Source: Gemmatimonadaceae bacterium
GTDB taxonomy: Bacteria > Gemmatimonadota > Gemmatimonadetes > Gemmatimonadales > Gemmatimonadaceae
DNA length: 64,000 bases
Direction of reading: 5' to 3'
Assembly: GCA_011525845.1 (NCBI GenBank)
Contig: WYBP01000011.1
Span: 62,001-126,000, forward strand
Part shown: in pieces, positions 1 to 8,081 of the stretch
How positions within the stretch are numbered: position 1 is the first letter of the stretch
Layout: the number at the start of each line of letters is the position of its first letter
Program-made: the position numbers and the translations under genes
Notes under the pieces: model-generated
What the model saw: the letters and a program-made list of their open reading frames with translations, nothing else
Database searches by the model: none
Told to the model about the DNA's origin: nothing

Positions 1-1
1 C

Positions 2-559
2 CACGATCGCCACGGCGCGCCGATGAGCGCGCTCCCCGAACCCGAACGTCGGTGGCTGCAGCGATGGCGCCGGACCCTCGAGCGGCGCACCGACGCGCGG
101 CACGCGGCGTGGTGGAGCCTGTTCCGCACGGAGGCGGCGCGCCGCGACCTCCCGCGTGTCGTCTGGGCGGACATCGGACGCCGCCCCCGGGCGAGCGTGC
201 TCCCCCTCGGCAATCCCACGGTGCCGCTCAACAGCTGCTACGTCGCGCGCGTCCCGCTCGACGAGGACGCGCACGCGCTCGCCGTGCTTCTCAACGCGCC
301 GTTGGGTGCCGCCTGGCTGCGCACGCTCGCCGAGCCCGCCCGCGGCGGGTATCGCCGCTTCCTGGGCTGGACCTGTGCGCGGTTCCCGATCCCCGCGGAT
401 TGGGAGCGGGTGCGCGCGCCGCTCGCGGAGATCGGCAGGGCGGCGGCTCGGGCGCCGATCCCGGACGACGGCACGCTCCTCGCGGCGGCCTGCCGCGCCT
501 ATGGTGTTCGCGCCGCCGACGTCGCCGCGCTCATCGACTGGGAGTCCGACGCGCCGTGA
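2..559 (+). CDS. C-terminal part of an adenine-specific DNA methyltransferase (partial, 5' end outside window)
   Basis: The frame is open to the left edge of the window, so the first ATG (base 23) is probably internal and the true start lies upstream. The visible ~180 residues resemble the C-terminal target-recognition region of TaqI/Eco57I-type N6-adenine methyltransferases: LGNPTVPLNSCYVARVP is followed by a segment ending in GWTCARFPIP, the usual DNA-contacting tail. The catalytic NPPY motif is not in the window. The stop codon overlaps the GTG start of the downstream helicase (GTGA), so the two are translationally coupled. It may belong to a restriction-modification or phage-defence pair. 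Family assignment is moderate; the complete domain plan cannot be seen. Confidence 0.6.
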   Translation, partial: HDRHGAPMSALPEPERRWLQRWRRTLERRTDARHAAWWSLFRTEAARRDLPRVVWADIGRRPRASVLPLGNPTVPLNSCYVARVPLDEDAHALAVLLNAPLGAAWLRTLAEPARGGYRRFLGWTCARFPIPADWERVRAPLAEIGRAAARAPIPDDGTLLAAACRAYGVRAADVAALIDWESDAP

Positions 560-2814
560 ACCGGGATCGGGCCGACCGGGTGCGCCGCGAGATCGCGCGC
601 GCGGCGCTCGGCGACGGCATCCGGGACGGTCCGTTGGGCGAGTTCACGCTCCTCGCGGGCCAGCGCGAGAGCGCCGCGCGCGTGCGGGCGGCGATCGCCG
701 AGTTCGGAGGAGCGCTGCTCGCGGACGCGCCGGGCACGGGCAAGACCGTCGTCGCGCTGGCGGTCGCGCGATCGTACGAGGGCGTGGTCGTCGTGCTGCC
801 GGCGGCGGTCAGGGACCAGTGGACGCGAGCGCTCGCGCGCGCCGGCCGCTCCGCGCGGATCGTGACACTCGAGGCCCTGAGCCGCGGAGCGTGCGACGCC
901 CGTGCACCGCTGGTGATCGTCGACGAGGCACACCAGGCGCGTACGCCGGGCGCGCGGCGCTACGCTGCCCTGGCGCGCCTCTGCACGGGAGCGCACGTGC
1001 TCCTCCTCTCCGCGACGCCGGTGGTCAACCGCCGCAGCGATCGCGACGCGCTGCTCGCCCTCTTCCTCGGCGCGCGGGCATCGGCGCTCACGCGGCAGGA
1101 GAGCGCGCGGGTGATCGTGCGGGGCGTGCCCGATGCGCGTCTCCGTCCCGCGGTCGAGCGGGGCGAGCCGCTCGGTGGCGCTCCCGACGTCCCGGGGATC
1201 GCCGCGGCGCTGCGGGCGCTGCCGTCGGCCTTTCCCGCGCGCGACGGAGCTCCCGCGCACGCGCTGGTCAGGATCACGCTCGCGCTCGCGTGGTGTTCGA
1301 GCCTCGCTGCACTCGACGGCGCGCTCCGCCGGCGCCTCCAGCGCGGCGAGGCGCTCGGGGAGGCCCTAGGCGAGGGCCGTTGGCCCGACCGCGCCGCCCT
1401 GCGCGCGTGGATCGTCGGCGAGGACGGCACGCAGCTGGCGTTCACCTCGCTCCTCGCCGGGCTGCCGGTGCCGGACGCGGACCTGCACGCGGCGCGGTCG
1501 GTGCTGGAGGCGCACCTGGGCGCCGTGCGCGAGCTGCGCCGACTGATCGGCGCGCACGTCGACGCCGACACCCGACGCCGGGCGGGGGCGATCCGGGATG
1601 TCCTGCGGTCGCGGCCGTCGGAGCGCGCGGTGGTGTTCGCACGGCACGCGGACACGGTCCGTGCGCTCTTCCGTGCCCTCCGCGCGGCGCCGGGTGTCGC
1701 CGCCATCGTGGGCGCGCGGGTGTACGCGGCCGCCGGCCGGTGGACCCGTCGCGAGGTCCTCGCCGCGCTCACGGCCGCTGGGAGCGCCCCCTCCGCGACC
1801 GACCCGCGCGCCGTGCGGCTCCTGCTCACGACGGACCTGCTCTCCGAGGGCGTGGACCTCGCCGCCGTCCGCACGGTGGTGCACGCCGACCTGCCCTGGA
1901 CACCGGCACGCCTCGAGCAGCGACTCGGACGGATCACGCGCGTGAGCAGCGCCTCGGGAACGGTGCGCGAGCTCCGGTTCCGGCTCCCGCGCGGCGCGCG
2001 ACCGTTCGTGCGCCTCGCCGAGCGCCTGCGCGACAAGCGGGAGGTCCGGCGGGTCTCACTCGAGGCTCCGACCGCCCTCGGGGAGCTGCGACGCCTCCTG
2101 GGGGAGTGGTGCGGGCTCCATCCGGAGGGGATCGGCGAGGGCGAAGCGGTCGCCGCGGTGGAGGGCGGTCGCGCCGGATTCCTCGCGTCCGTGCTGGTGG
2201 GAGGGCCTCAGGGCGATCGCGTGCGGCTGCTGGGGGGCGTGCTCGTCGGCACGACCGTTCGCGTGTCGAGCGACCCGCGACGACTGCTGCGCCTCGCGCG
2301 GGACGCCGGGGGGCGAGGCGTCCGTGTCCCGCGACGGGCGGAGGCAGCGGTCCGGGATGCGATCGCGCAGTGGCTCGCATCGCGCGGCGCGCGCGCGCTG
2401 GTGGGCCGGCTGCGGAGTCCCGCGCGGCGGCGGTCGCGCGCCGGAACGCTGGAGGCCGCGCTCGCCGGGCGCTTCGCCCGCATGCTCGCCGCGGCGCCGA
2501 TGGTCGCACGCGCGCCCATCGCGGAGCTCGACCGGGTCCTGCGCCGCACGCTCGAGGAGGGCGTGGGGGTCGCGACCGAGACCGCCCTCTGGTCCGCGCT
2601 CCGGACGTCCGGGAGCGACGGAGAACTGCTCGAGCGCGTGCGTGGCGCGCTGCACCCGCGCGCGTCCGGTCCGCGCGACGACCCCCCACCCGCGCGGATG
2701 GCACCCCGGCACCCGGGCGGGGATGGCCGCATCCTCGCCCTCCTCCTCGTCACCCGCGCGGCGGATCCCCCGAGGCGAGCGCCGACTGGCGCTCCGCCAT
2801 CAGCTTCGCGGTGA
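556..2814 (+). CDS. SF2/SNF2-type helicase, partner of the upstream methyltransferase
   Basis: A superfamily 2 ATPase of 752 residues from GTG 556, chosen because it overlaps the upstream stop (GTGA) and places the Walker motif near the N terminus; the frame opens much further upstream but that part lies inside the methyltransferase gene. Walker A APGTGKT is at about residues 58-64, DEAH at 123-126, motif III SAT at 152-154, and the C-terminal helicase lobe ends in QRLGRITR near residue 455. The last ~290 residues match no domain I recognise, and no nuclease motif is visible. The coding frame runs 65 bases into the convergent gene at 2750, so the extreme C terminus could be read-through or a slipped end. 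It probably remodels or translocates on DNA for the methyltransferase partner. Confidence 0.7.
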   Translation: MNRDRADRVRREIARAALGDGIRDGPLGEFTLLAGQRESAARVRAAIAEFGGALLADAPGTGKTVVALAVARSYEGVVVVLPAAVRDQWTRALARAGRSARIVTLEALSRGACDARAPLVIVDEAHQARTPGARRYAALARLCTGAHVLLLSATPVVNRRSDRDALLALFLGARASALTRQESARVIVRGVPDARLRPAVERGEPLGGAPDVPGIAAALRALPSAFPARDGAPAHALVRITLALAWCSSLAALDGALRRRLQRGEALGEALGEGRWPDRAALRAWIVGEDGTQLAFTSLLAGLPVPDADLHAARSVLEAHLGAVRELRRLIGAHVDADTRRRAGAIRDVLRSRPSERAVVFARHADTVRALFRALRAAPGVAAIVGARVYAAAGRWTRREVLAALTAAGSAPSATDPRAVRLLLTTDLLSEGVDLAAVRTVVHADLPWTPARLEQRLGRITRVSSASGTVRELRFRLPRGARPFVRLAERLRDKREVRRVSLEAPTALGELRRLLGEWCGLHPEGIGEGEAVAAVEGGRAGFLASVLVGGPQGDRVRLLGGVLVGTTVRVSSDPRRLLRLARDAGGRGVRVPRRAEAAVRDAIAQWLASRGARALVGRLRSPARRRSRAGTLEAALAGRFARMLAAAPMVARAPIAELDRVLRRTLEEGVGVATETALWSALRTSGSDGELLERVRGALHPRASGPRDDPPPARMAPRHPGGDGRILALLLVTRAADPPRRAPTGAPPSASR

Positions 2815-3313
2815 ACCGCTGGGCCTCGCTGATCCGCTCGAGTTCGATCGCCATGGTGTCCACGCTCGCCTGGAGCTGCTGCAGCTGCGGCGCCACGTCG
2901 GTCGCGCGCACGAGCCCCGCCGTCCCCCGCTTCTCGATCACCCGGCCGATCGCGCGCGCGATCGGATACCCCACGACCATCGCGACCACGAGGCCGAGGG
3001 ACATCCCCACGAGCGGGATCACCTCGCGCGGGATCTCGTTCTGGCGATAGGGTGGCGGCACCGTGATCACCGGCTCTCCCGGCTGCACGGTGGTCTGGAT
3101 GGTCGTGCGCACGGCGTCACGGATCGCGTCACGCGTCTCCTGCGCGGTGTTCTGGGCCGAGGTGGCCGCATCCTGTGCCGCGGACGCCGCTCCCTGCGCG
3201 CTCGCCGCGCCCGCCTGGGCACCCGTGGGCGCGCCCGGTCTCGCCGGGAGCACCGGGATCGGCGGACCCTGCTGTGCGGCCTGTGCGGCCTGCCCTGGTG
3301 CGGCGATGTTCAT
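2750..3313 (-). CDS. Single-pass membrane protein with Ala/Gln-rich and coiled-coil regions, function unknown
   Basis: A 187-residue protein without a recognisable catalytic domain. Residues 1-75 are low-complexity, rich in Ala, Gln and Pro. A hydrophobic segment follows (IPLVGMSLGLVVAMVVGYPI, near residues 98-117). A C-terminal helical stretch has heptad-like spacing (LQQLQASVDTMAIELERI) and is probably a coiled coil. No cleavable signal peptide is apparent. It is convergent with and overlaps the helicase by 65 bases, and it is divergent from the ECF sigma gene across about 180 bases. Topology and the short cytoplasmic or periplasmic coil are inference. Confidence 0.6.
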   Translation of the reverse strand: MNIAAPGQAAQAAQQGPPIPVLPARPGAPTGAQAGAASAQGAASAAQDAATSAQNTAQETRDAIRDAVRTTIQTTVQPGEPVITVPPPYRQNEIPREVIPLVGMSLGLVVAMVVGYPIARAIGRVIEKRGTAGLVRATDVAPQLQQLQASVDTMAIELERISEAQRFTAKLMAERQSALASGDPPRG

Positions 3314-3495
3314 CTACCGTCTCCGGATCGTTGAGGACTGCCCCCTCCATACGCACCACTCAGGGCAGAGTGTCAAGGGGCATCCGTGGCACGGAAGCCG
3401 GGGCCGTCGCGTACGGTGCGGGAGGACCGGCGACCTCCGTTCAAACCTTTCGTCGGTCCGCCCCATCTTAACTGGCGCATGTTCCACGGTACCGG

Positions 3496-4062
3496 ATGAC
3501 CCCTTCGCTGTCACTGGCCACTCGTGCCACGGCTGACCCGAACGAGGATGCGCGGCTCGCCGCAGCTGGCGACCGTCGCGCCTTCGAACGGCTCTACCGG
3601 AGCCACGTCGACCGGATCTTCTCGGTCTGCGTGCGGATGGTGGGCGACCGCGGCCGGGCCGAGGAGCTCACGCAGGACGTCTTCGTCCGGGCGTGGGAGA
3701 AGCTGGAGACGTTCCGCGGCGACGCGGCGTTCAGTACCTGGCTCCACCGGCTCGCGGTGAACGTGGTGCTGAACGAGCGGCAGTCGGAGAGCCGGCGGCG
3801 GCAGCGCGAGGATGATGGCGCGGAGGACATGGATGCGTTCGCGTCGCACGCGGTGCGGCCGCTCCCCGTCCCCGGGCTCTCGCTGGACCTCGAGCGGGCG
3901 ATCGCCACGCTGCCCCCGGGTGCCAGGAAGGTGTTCGTGCTTCACGATGTCGAGGGATACACGCACGAGGAGATCAGCGGGATGCTCGGCGTCACCGCCG
4001 GCGGATGCAAGGCGCAACTGCACCGGGCTCGCATGCTGTTGAGGAGGGTGTTGACCAGATGA
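3496..4062 (+). CDS. ECF-family RNA polymerase sigma factor
   Basis: 188 residues, the normal size for an ECF sigma factor. Region sigma-2 spans about residues 20-90, with DRRAFERLYRSHVDRIF and ELTQDVFVRAWEKL. Region sigma-4 spans about 130-185, with a helix-turn-helix ending GGCKAQLHRARMLLRRVL. The stop overlaps the start of the next gene (ATGA), which encodes a membrane protein with a zinc-anti-sigma-like HxxxCxxC motif. That arrangement is the classic sigma/anti-sigma pair. Three DUF4097 envelope proteins follow on the same strand, so the regulon probably includes this operon. A weak ECF-like promoter may lie in the leader (AACCTTT near 3444-3450, TCTTA near 3466-3470). Confidence 0.93.
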   Translation: MTPSLSLATRATADPNEDARLAAAGDRRAFERLYRSHVDRIFSVCVRMVGDRGRAEELTQDVFVRAWEKLETFRGDAAFSTWLHRLAVNVVLNERQSESRRRQREDDGAEDMDAFASHAVRPLPVPGLSLDLERAIATLPPGARKVFVLHDVEGYTHEEISGMLGVTAGGCKAQLHRARMLLRRVLTR

Positions 4063-4718
4063 TCGAACACGATGAGACGGACGAACTGCACCGGACGGCG
4101 TGCGCGGAGTGCCGCGGCGTCTGGGCAGACCTGGAACGGATCAGCGCCGAGGCGCGGGCCCTGCCCACGCTCACCCCCTCCCGCGACCTCTGGGCGGGGA
4201 TCGAGTCCCGCCTCGGCCGCGCGGCCGGCGCGTCGAGCGCACGTCCGGAGCGGGCACGCAACCACTGGATGCCGCGCGCCTGGCTCGGGGTTCCCGCGCT
4301 GAGGCTCGCCACCGCCGCTTCCCTGCTGGTGGCCGCGACCGCGTCCCTCACCTGGTGGGCCACGACCCGCGGCGAGGGTGCGCCGAGCCCCGTCGCCGCC
4401 ATCGGCGGCCCGGCGGATCCCGGTCCCGCAGCGACCGCTCCAGCCACGCCCGTCTCCCTCGCGGGCGACTTCGGACAGATGGACCGCGAGATCGCCGAGC
4501 TGCAGCGGATGGTCGCGGAGCGGCGCGCCGAGCTCGACCCCGCCACCCTGGCCGTGCTGGAGCGGAACCTCGCGCTGATCGATCAGGCGATCGCCGAGAG
4601 CCGCACCGCGCTCGCCGGCGACCCCGCCAGCCGGTTCCTTGTGACACAGCTCGCGCGCAGCTACGGCAGCAAGCTCACACTCCTGCGGGGCATCGCCACC
4701 CTCCCCGCGGGCACCTGA
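4059..4718 (+). CDS. Membrane-anchored anti-sigma factor (zinc-finger type)
   Basis: The start at ATG 4059 overlaps the sigma factor stop and is preceded by GAGGAGG at 4041-4047, giving 219 residues. The N terminus carries HRTACAEC at residues 11-18, the HxxxCxxC signature of zinc-binding anti-sigma domains. A hydrophobic segment around residues 83-103 (ATAASLLVAATASLTWW) is the single transmembrane helix. The C-terminal part is a predicted periplasmic helical region (QMDREIAELQRMVAERRAEL) that may sense envelope state. It is expected to sequester the sigma factor encoded immediately upstream. The function is inferred from motif plus position; the periplasmic part matches no sensor domain I know. 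Confidence 0.85.
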   Translation: MIEHDETDELHRTACAECRGVWADLERISAEARALPTLTPSRDLWAGIESRLGRAAGASSARPERARNHWMPRAWLGVPALRLATAASLLVAATASLTWWATTRGEGAPSPVAAIGGPADPGPAATAPATPVSLAGDFGQMDREIAELQRMVAERRAELDPATLAVLERNLALIDQAIAESRTALAGDPASRFLVTQLARSYGSKLTLLRGIATLPAGT

Positions 4719-4733
4719 ACAAAGGACGTACGG

Positions 4734-5651
4734 ATGCGACTTCTCGACTTGATGACACTCGGCGCGGCCGCCGCGCTCGCACTACCACTCACGCCCGCCG
4801 CCGGATCCGCACAGGACGTCCGCCAGCGGATCGACACCACCCTCGCGTTCGATCGCGGCGGGAGCGTGGTGGTCGGCATCGTCTCCGGCGACGTGCGCGT
4901 CGTCACCGGTGCCGCGAACGAGATCCGGATCTCCGCGACCATCGAGCGCGGCCGGTTCGAGACCTCCTTCAGCCGCAGCCGCGTCTCCATCCAGGCCCGC
5001 TCGATCAACAACCGGATGGGGGACACGCGCGTGGAGCTCACCGTGCCCGTGGGGACGAGCGTCCGCGCGAGCTCGGTGTCCGGCGACGTGACGGTCCTCG
5101 GCACGCAGGCGGAGGTGGAGGCCAGCACCACCAGCGGCGACGTCACGGTATCCGATGCCGCGACGGTCGCACGGGTCGGGACGGTCTCCGGCACCGTCGA
5201 GGTCACGCGGGCGAGCGGCCGAGTGGAACTCTCGACCGTGAGCGGGAGCGTGCGCGTGTCGGAGGTCAGCGGCGACCTCGGCGTGGAGGCGGTCAGCGCG
5301 CGCGTCACCATCCAGGGCTCGCGGGTGCGCACGCTGCGCGTGTCGACCGTCTCGGGCGAGGTGACGTTCGACGGGCCCGTGGAGCGGACCGGCGACTACC
5401 GGGTCAGCTCGCACTCGGGGCGCGTGCTGCTGGTGCTCCCCTCCAACGCGGCGGCGACGCTCGACCTCGAGACCTTCAGCGGCCGGATCACGAGCGACTT
5501 CCCCATCACGCTGCAACCCGGCGAGAACGTCGGCCGGCACGGCCGGCGCATGCATCTCACCCTCGGCGGCGGCGGTGCCCGCGTCTCCGCCGAGTCGTTC
5601 AGTGGCAGCATCACCATCCGTCGCGCGGGCTCGCGCGACCAACAGGAGTGA
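4734..5651 (+). CDS. DUF4097 beta-repeat envelope protein (SG-type)
   Basis: 305 residues with an N-terminal signal peptide ending near AGSAQ (residue ~26). The mature part is a run of short beta strands, each closed by Ser-Gly turns (VSGDV, TSGDV, VSGTV, VSGSV, VSGEV, HSGRV, FSGRI, FSGSI) at roughly 17-20 residue spacing. This is typical of DUF4097/DUF4098 proteins that fold as a right-handed parallel beta structure related to bactofilin-like coats. It is the first of three DUF4097 genes behind the sigma/anti-sigma pair and follows the anti-sigma gene by 15 bases. No enzymatic residues are evident; an exported structural or surface role is inferred. Confidence 0.8.
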   Translation: MRLLDLMTLGAAAALALPLTPAAGSAQDVRQRIDTTLAFDRGGSVVVGIVSGDVRVVTGAANEIRISATIERGRFETSFSRSRVSIQARSINNRMGDTRVELTVPVGTSVRASSVSGDVTVLGTQAEVEASTTSGDVTVSDAATVARVGTVSGTVEVTRASGRVELSTVSGSVRVSEVSGDLGVEAVSARVTIQGSRVRTLRVSTVSGEVTFDGPVERTGDYRVSSHSGRVLLVLPSNAAATLDLETFSGRITSDFPITLQPGENVGRHGRRMHLTLGGGGARVSAESFSGSITIRRAGSRDQQE

Positions 5652-5656
5652 CCCAC

Positions 5657-6469
5657 ATGCGGATCGTACACGCCATCACCCGCGGCGCGCTCGTCGGCGC
5701 CTGCCTCGCCGGCACGGCCGCGCTCGCGCTCGCGCAGGGCAGCACCACCTGGAACTGGAGCGGCCAGCTCGGGGAGGGGCGCACCGTCTTCCTCCGGAAC
5801 GTCAACGGCGACGTCCGGATCGAGCAGGGAACCGGCAATACCGTGGAGGTCACCGCAGAGAAGCGCTGGCGCCGGGGGAACCCGGACGATGTGCGGATCG
5901 AGGCGCGCGCGGCCGGCTCCGGGTCGGGCGACGTGATCATCTGCGCCCTCTTCACGGAGCGCGCCACCTGCGACGAGCGCGGGTACCGGAACGACGGGGA
6001 CCGCGACCGGGACCGCTGGAGGAAGGACGACGACGTCTCCGTCAGCTTCGTGGTGAAGGTCCCCCGCAACGCGCGCGTCGACGCCTCGACCGTGAACGGG
6101 GGCCTCGTGGTCGACGGCACCAGCGGCGACATCCTGGCGCGCACCGTGAACGGGGGCATCGAGGCGCGCTCCACCGCGGGTCGCGTGGAGGCGAACACGG
6201 TGAACGGGGACATCCTGGTGCGCACCGCCGTCCCGCGCGCGAACGGCGTGGAGTACGGCACGGTGAACGGCTCGATCACGATCGAGCTCGAGGCGAACAC
6301 CGCCGCCGAGGTCGACCTGTCGACCGTCAACGGGCGCATCTCGTCGGACTTCCCGATGACGCTCGACGGCACGATCAATCCACGGCGGATCCGCGCGACG
6401 ATCGGCGCCGGCGGACCCAGCATCCGGGCCCGGACCGTGAACGGGAGCATCCGCATCCGGAAACTCTGA
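5657..6469 (+). CDS. DUF4097 beta-repeat envelope protein (NG-type, with cysteines)
   Basis: ATG 5657 lies five bases after the previous stop, with AGGAG overlapping that stop, and gives 270 residues. A signal peptide ends near ALALAQG. The repeats carry Asn-Gly turns (NVNGDV, TVNGGL, TVNGGI, TVNGDI, TVNGSI, TVNGRI, TVNGSI) where the upstream paralogue has Ser-Gly. Before the repeats are RWRRGNPDD and two cysteines (VIICALFTERATCDERGY) that are matched in the next gene and could form a disulfide in the periplasm. An Asp/Arg-rich stretch (about residues 115-125) separates this from the repeats. Envelope structural role inferred. Confidence 0.8.
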   Translation: MRIVHAITRGALVGACLAGTAALALAQGSTTWNWSGQLGEGRTVFLRNVNGDVRIEQGTGNTVEVTAEKRWRRGNPDDVRIEARAAGSGSGDVIICALFTERATCDERGYRNDGDRDRDRWRKDDDVSVSFVVKVPRNARVDASTVNGGLVVDGTSGDILARTVNGGIEARSTAGRVEANTVNGDILVRTAVPRANGVEYGTVNGSITIELEANTAAEVDLSTVNGRISSDFPMTLDGTINPRRIRATIGAGGPSIRARTVNGSIRIRKL

Positions 6470-6515
6470 GCGCGCCGGGCGCGTACGCATGGGCGACCCA
6501 GTCCCCGAGTCGCCC

Positions 6516-7343
6516 ATGCGCGGAACGCCCCGCCTGATCTTCGCAGCAGTCGTCGCCACCCTCGCCGTCACCGGTTGTGACGACGAGAACCTCCCGCTCC
6601 AGGAGCGCGCGAACGCGTTCGTCTGGTCGGACCACGTGCCCGCCGGGGCGACCGTCGTGGTGCGGAACATGAACGGCGAGATCGAGGTCTCGGCCTCCTC
6701 GGACGACACGGTGCGGGTGACGGCGAGCCTGGCCTGGCGCCGCGGGAACCCCGACGAGTCGCTGCGCCTCTCCGGCGCGCGGGACGGGACGGACGCGGTC
6801 ATCTGCGCCGTCTGGGGGAAGGGGCGGTGCGACCGGGAGCGCTACAGCTCCGACTTCAGCTTCTCCGGCAGCGGCACGGACGCGCGCGTGCACTTCCGGA
6901 TCGAGGTGCCGGCGGGAGTTCGGCTGGACCTCGCCGGCATGAACACCGGCATCCGTGCCGTGGCGAGCGCCCCGGTCGAGGCACGCACGTTGAACGGCGA
7001 CGTGCTGGTGGCCACCGCCGTCGGTCCGGTGCGCGGCATCTCGAAGAACGGGAGCGTGGACGTCCGCATGACCTCCCTCAGCGGGACCGACTCGGTCATC
7101 GCCGAGACGCTGAACGGCGACGCGTTCGTGTACCTCCCGGAGGGCGTCGACGCGACCCTGGACCTGTCGGTGACGAACGGTTCGGTGGCCAGCGAGTTCG
7201 CGGTGCCGATCTCGGCCTCCACCAGCCGCCGTTCGCTCCGCGCGACCCTCGGCGCCGGGACCCGGGCCGTCCGGATCCGTTCGATCAACGGGAGCGTCGC
7301 GTTGCGCAAGCTGGACGCGGCCGGCAGGTCCTACGAACCCTAG
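6516..7343 (+). CDS. DUF4097 family lipoprotein
   Basis: The start at ATG 6516 is preferred over ATG 6489 because it gives a compact lipoprotein signal peptide with lipobox AVTGC at about residues 17-21; length 275 residues. The body repeats the plan of the upstream protein: RRGNPDES, a cysteine pair (VICAVWGKGRCDRERY) and Asn-Gly turns (NMNGEI, TLNGDV, SKNGSV, TLNGDA, VTNGSV, SINGSV). It therefore looks like a duplicate that acquired a lipid anchor. It is the last gene of the ECF operon, 46 bases after the second DUF4097 gene. The membrane to which it sorts cannot be told from sequence. Confidence 0.78.
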   Translation: MRGTPRLIFAAVVATLAVTGCDDENLPLQERANAFVWSDHVPAGATVVVRNMNGEIEVSASSDDTVRVTASLAWRRGNPDESLRLSGARDGTDAVICAVWGKGRCDRERYSSDFSFSGSGTDARVHFRIEVPAGVRLDLAGMNTGIRAVASAPVEARTLNGDVLVATAVGPVRGISKNGSVDVRMTSLSGTDSVIAETLNGDAFVYLPEGVDATLDLSVTNGSVASEFAVPISASTSRRSLRATLGAGTRAVRIRSINGSVALRKLDAAGRSYEP

Positions 7344-7355
7344 GGATCCGCGGGG

Positions 7356-7361
7356 TATATT
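7356..7361 (+). promoter_or_regulatory. Candidate -10 element (TATATT)
   Basis: TATATT lies 21 bases before ATG 7383 in an otherwise GC-rich leader. No clear -35 element is seen 16-18 bases upstream, so the call rests on base composition and position alone. Confidence 0.35.
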
Positions 7362-7382
7362 CCGGGGTCCTCACCCACACCC

Positions 7383-8057
7383 ATGAACTACTCGATTCCC
7401 GCCGAAGGCCTCATCGTCCGTACCGGCGCCGAGCGCGCGACGCTCGTGCGCCGCACCTACCTCCTCGTCCTCGCCGGGGTGTTCCTCACCGTGGCGGGCA
7501 CGGCGTTCGCCTTCACGCAGCCGGCGCTCCTGGCGGCCGTGGCGCGGCACCCGTTCATCACCTTCCTCTGCACCTTCGCGCCCCTGCTGCTGGCCACCCG
7601 CGCACGTGCGGCGTTCCCGGCCAACATCATGCTGGTCCTGCTCTTCACGTTCACGGTGGGCGTCTGGATCAGCCCGCTGATGTTGTACTACACGCAGACG
7701 CAGCCGCAGCTGCTGCCGCAGGCGGGGCTCCTCACGCTCACCACGTTCAGCGTCCTGACCGGGTACGCATGGGTCTCGAAGCGCGACTTCAGCGCGTTCG
7801 GGAGCTTCTTCGTGGTGGGGCTCTGGGTGCTGATCGCGACCTCGCTCCTCAACCTCTTCTTCCAGAACGAGACCGCCGCCCTCTGGCTCTCGGCGGGGAC
7901 CCTGCTGGTGTTCAGCGGCCTGTTGATCTACGACACCTGGCGGCTCCGGAACGTCTATGGACCGGACCAGTACGTGCTCGCGGCGGTGCAGATCTACCTG
8001 GACCTCCTGAACATGTTCCTGGCGATCCTGCACCTGCTCGGCGGACGTCGGGACTAG
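7383..8057 (+). CDS. Bax inhibitor-1/YccA family membrane protein
   Basis: 224 residues with about seven hydrophobic helices and a C-terminal DLLNMFLAILHLLGGRRD, the typical ending of bacterial BI-1 (YbhL/YccA/TMBIM) proteins. LLVFSGLLIYDTWRLR carries the conserved Asp of the pore/di-aspartyl region. Members of the family are inner-membrane pH- or calcium-sensitive leak channels, or partners of FtsH; the exact role here is not determinable. It is monocistronic by spacing and is followed by a GC palindrome and the convergent phhB-like gene. Confidence 0.88.
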   Translation: MNYSIPAEGLIVRTGAERATLVRRTYLLVLAGVFLTVAGTAFAFTQPALLAAVARHPFITFLCTFAPLLLATRARAAFPANIMLVLLFTFTVGVWISPLMLYYTQTQPQLLPQAGLLTLTTFSVLTGYAWVSKRDFSAFGSFFVVGLWVLIATSLLNLFFQNETAALWLSAGTLLVFSGLLIYDTWRLRNVYGPDQYVLAAVQIYLDLLNMFLAILHLLGGRRD

Positions 8058-8074
8058 CGCCGCGCGCGCGGCGC
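8057..8074. terminator. GC-only palindrome between convergent genes
   Basis: An 18-base perfect palindrome, all G and C, lies between the stop of the BI-1 gene and the stop of the convergent pterin dehydratase gene. It could form a 7-bp hairpin and act as a bidirectional terminator, but it lacks a T-tract and the surrounding sequence is also alternating GC. Confidence 0.35.
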
Positions 8075-8081
8075 GCGCACG

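Noticed and set aside
23-559. ATG 23 as a true start of a small 178-residue gene
   Set aside because: The frame is open to base 2 and the content is the C-terminal tail of a larger methyltransferase.
4100-6469. 789-codon plus-strand open frame
   Set aside because: Only its end, from ATG 5657, is the real DUF4097 gene; the first two-thirds is out of frame with the anti-sigma and first DUF4097 genes and is Arg-rich.
8057-8074. GC palindrome considered as a replication or recombination site
   Set aside because: It is one short GC-only palindrome between convergent genes; a terminator-like role is the simpler explanation.
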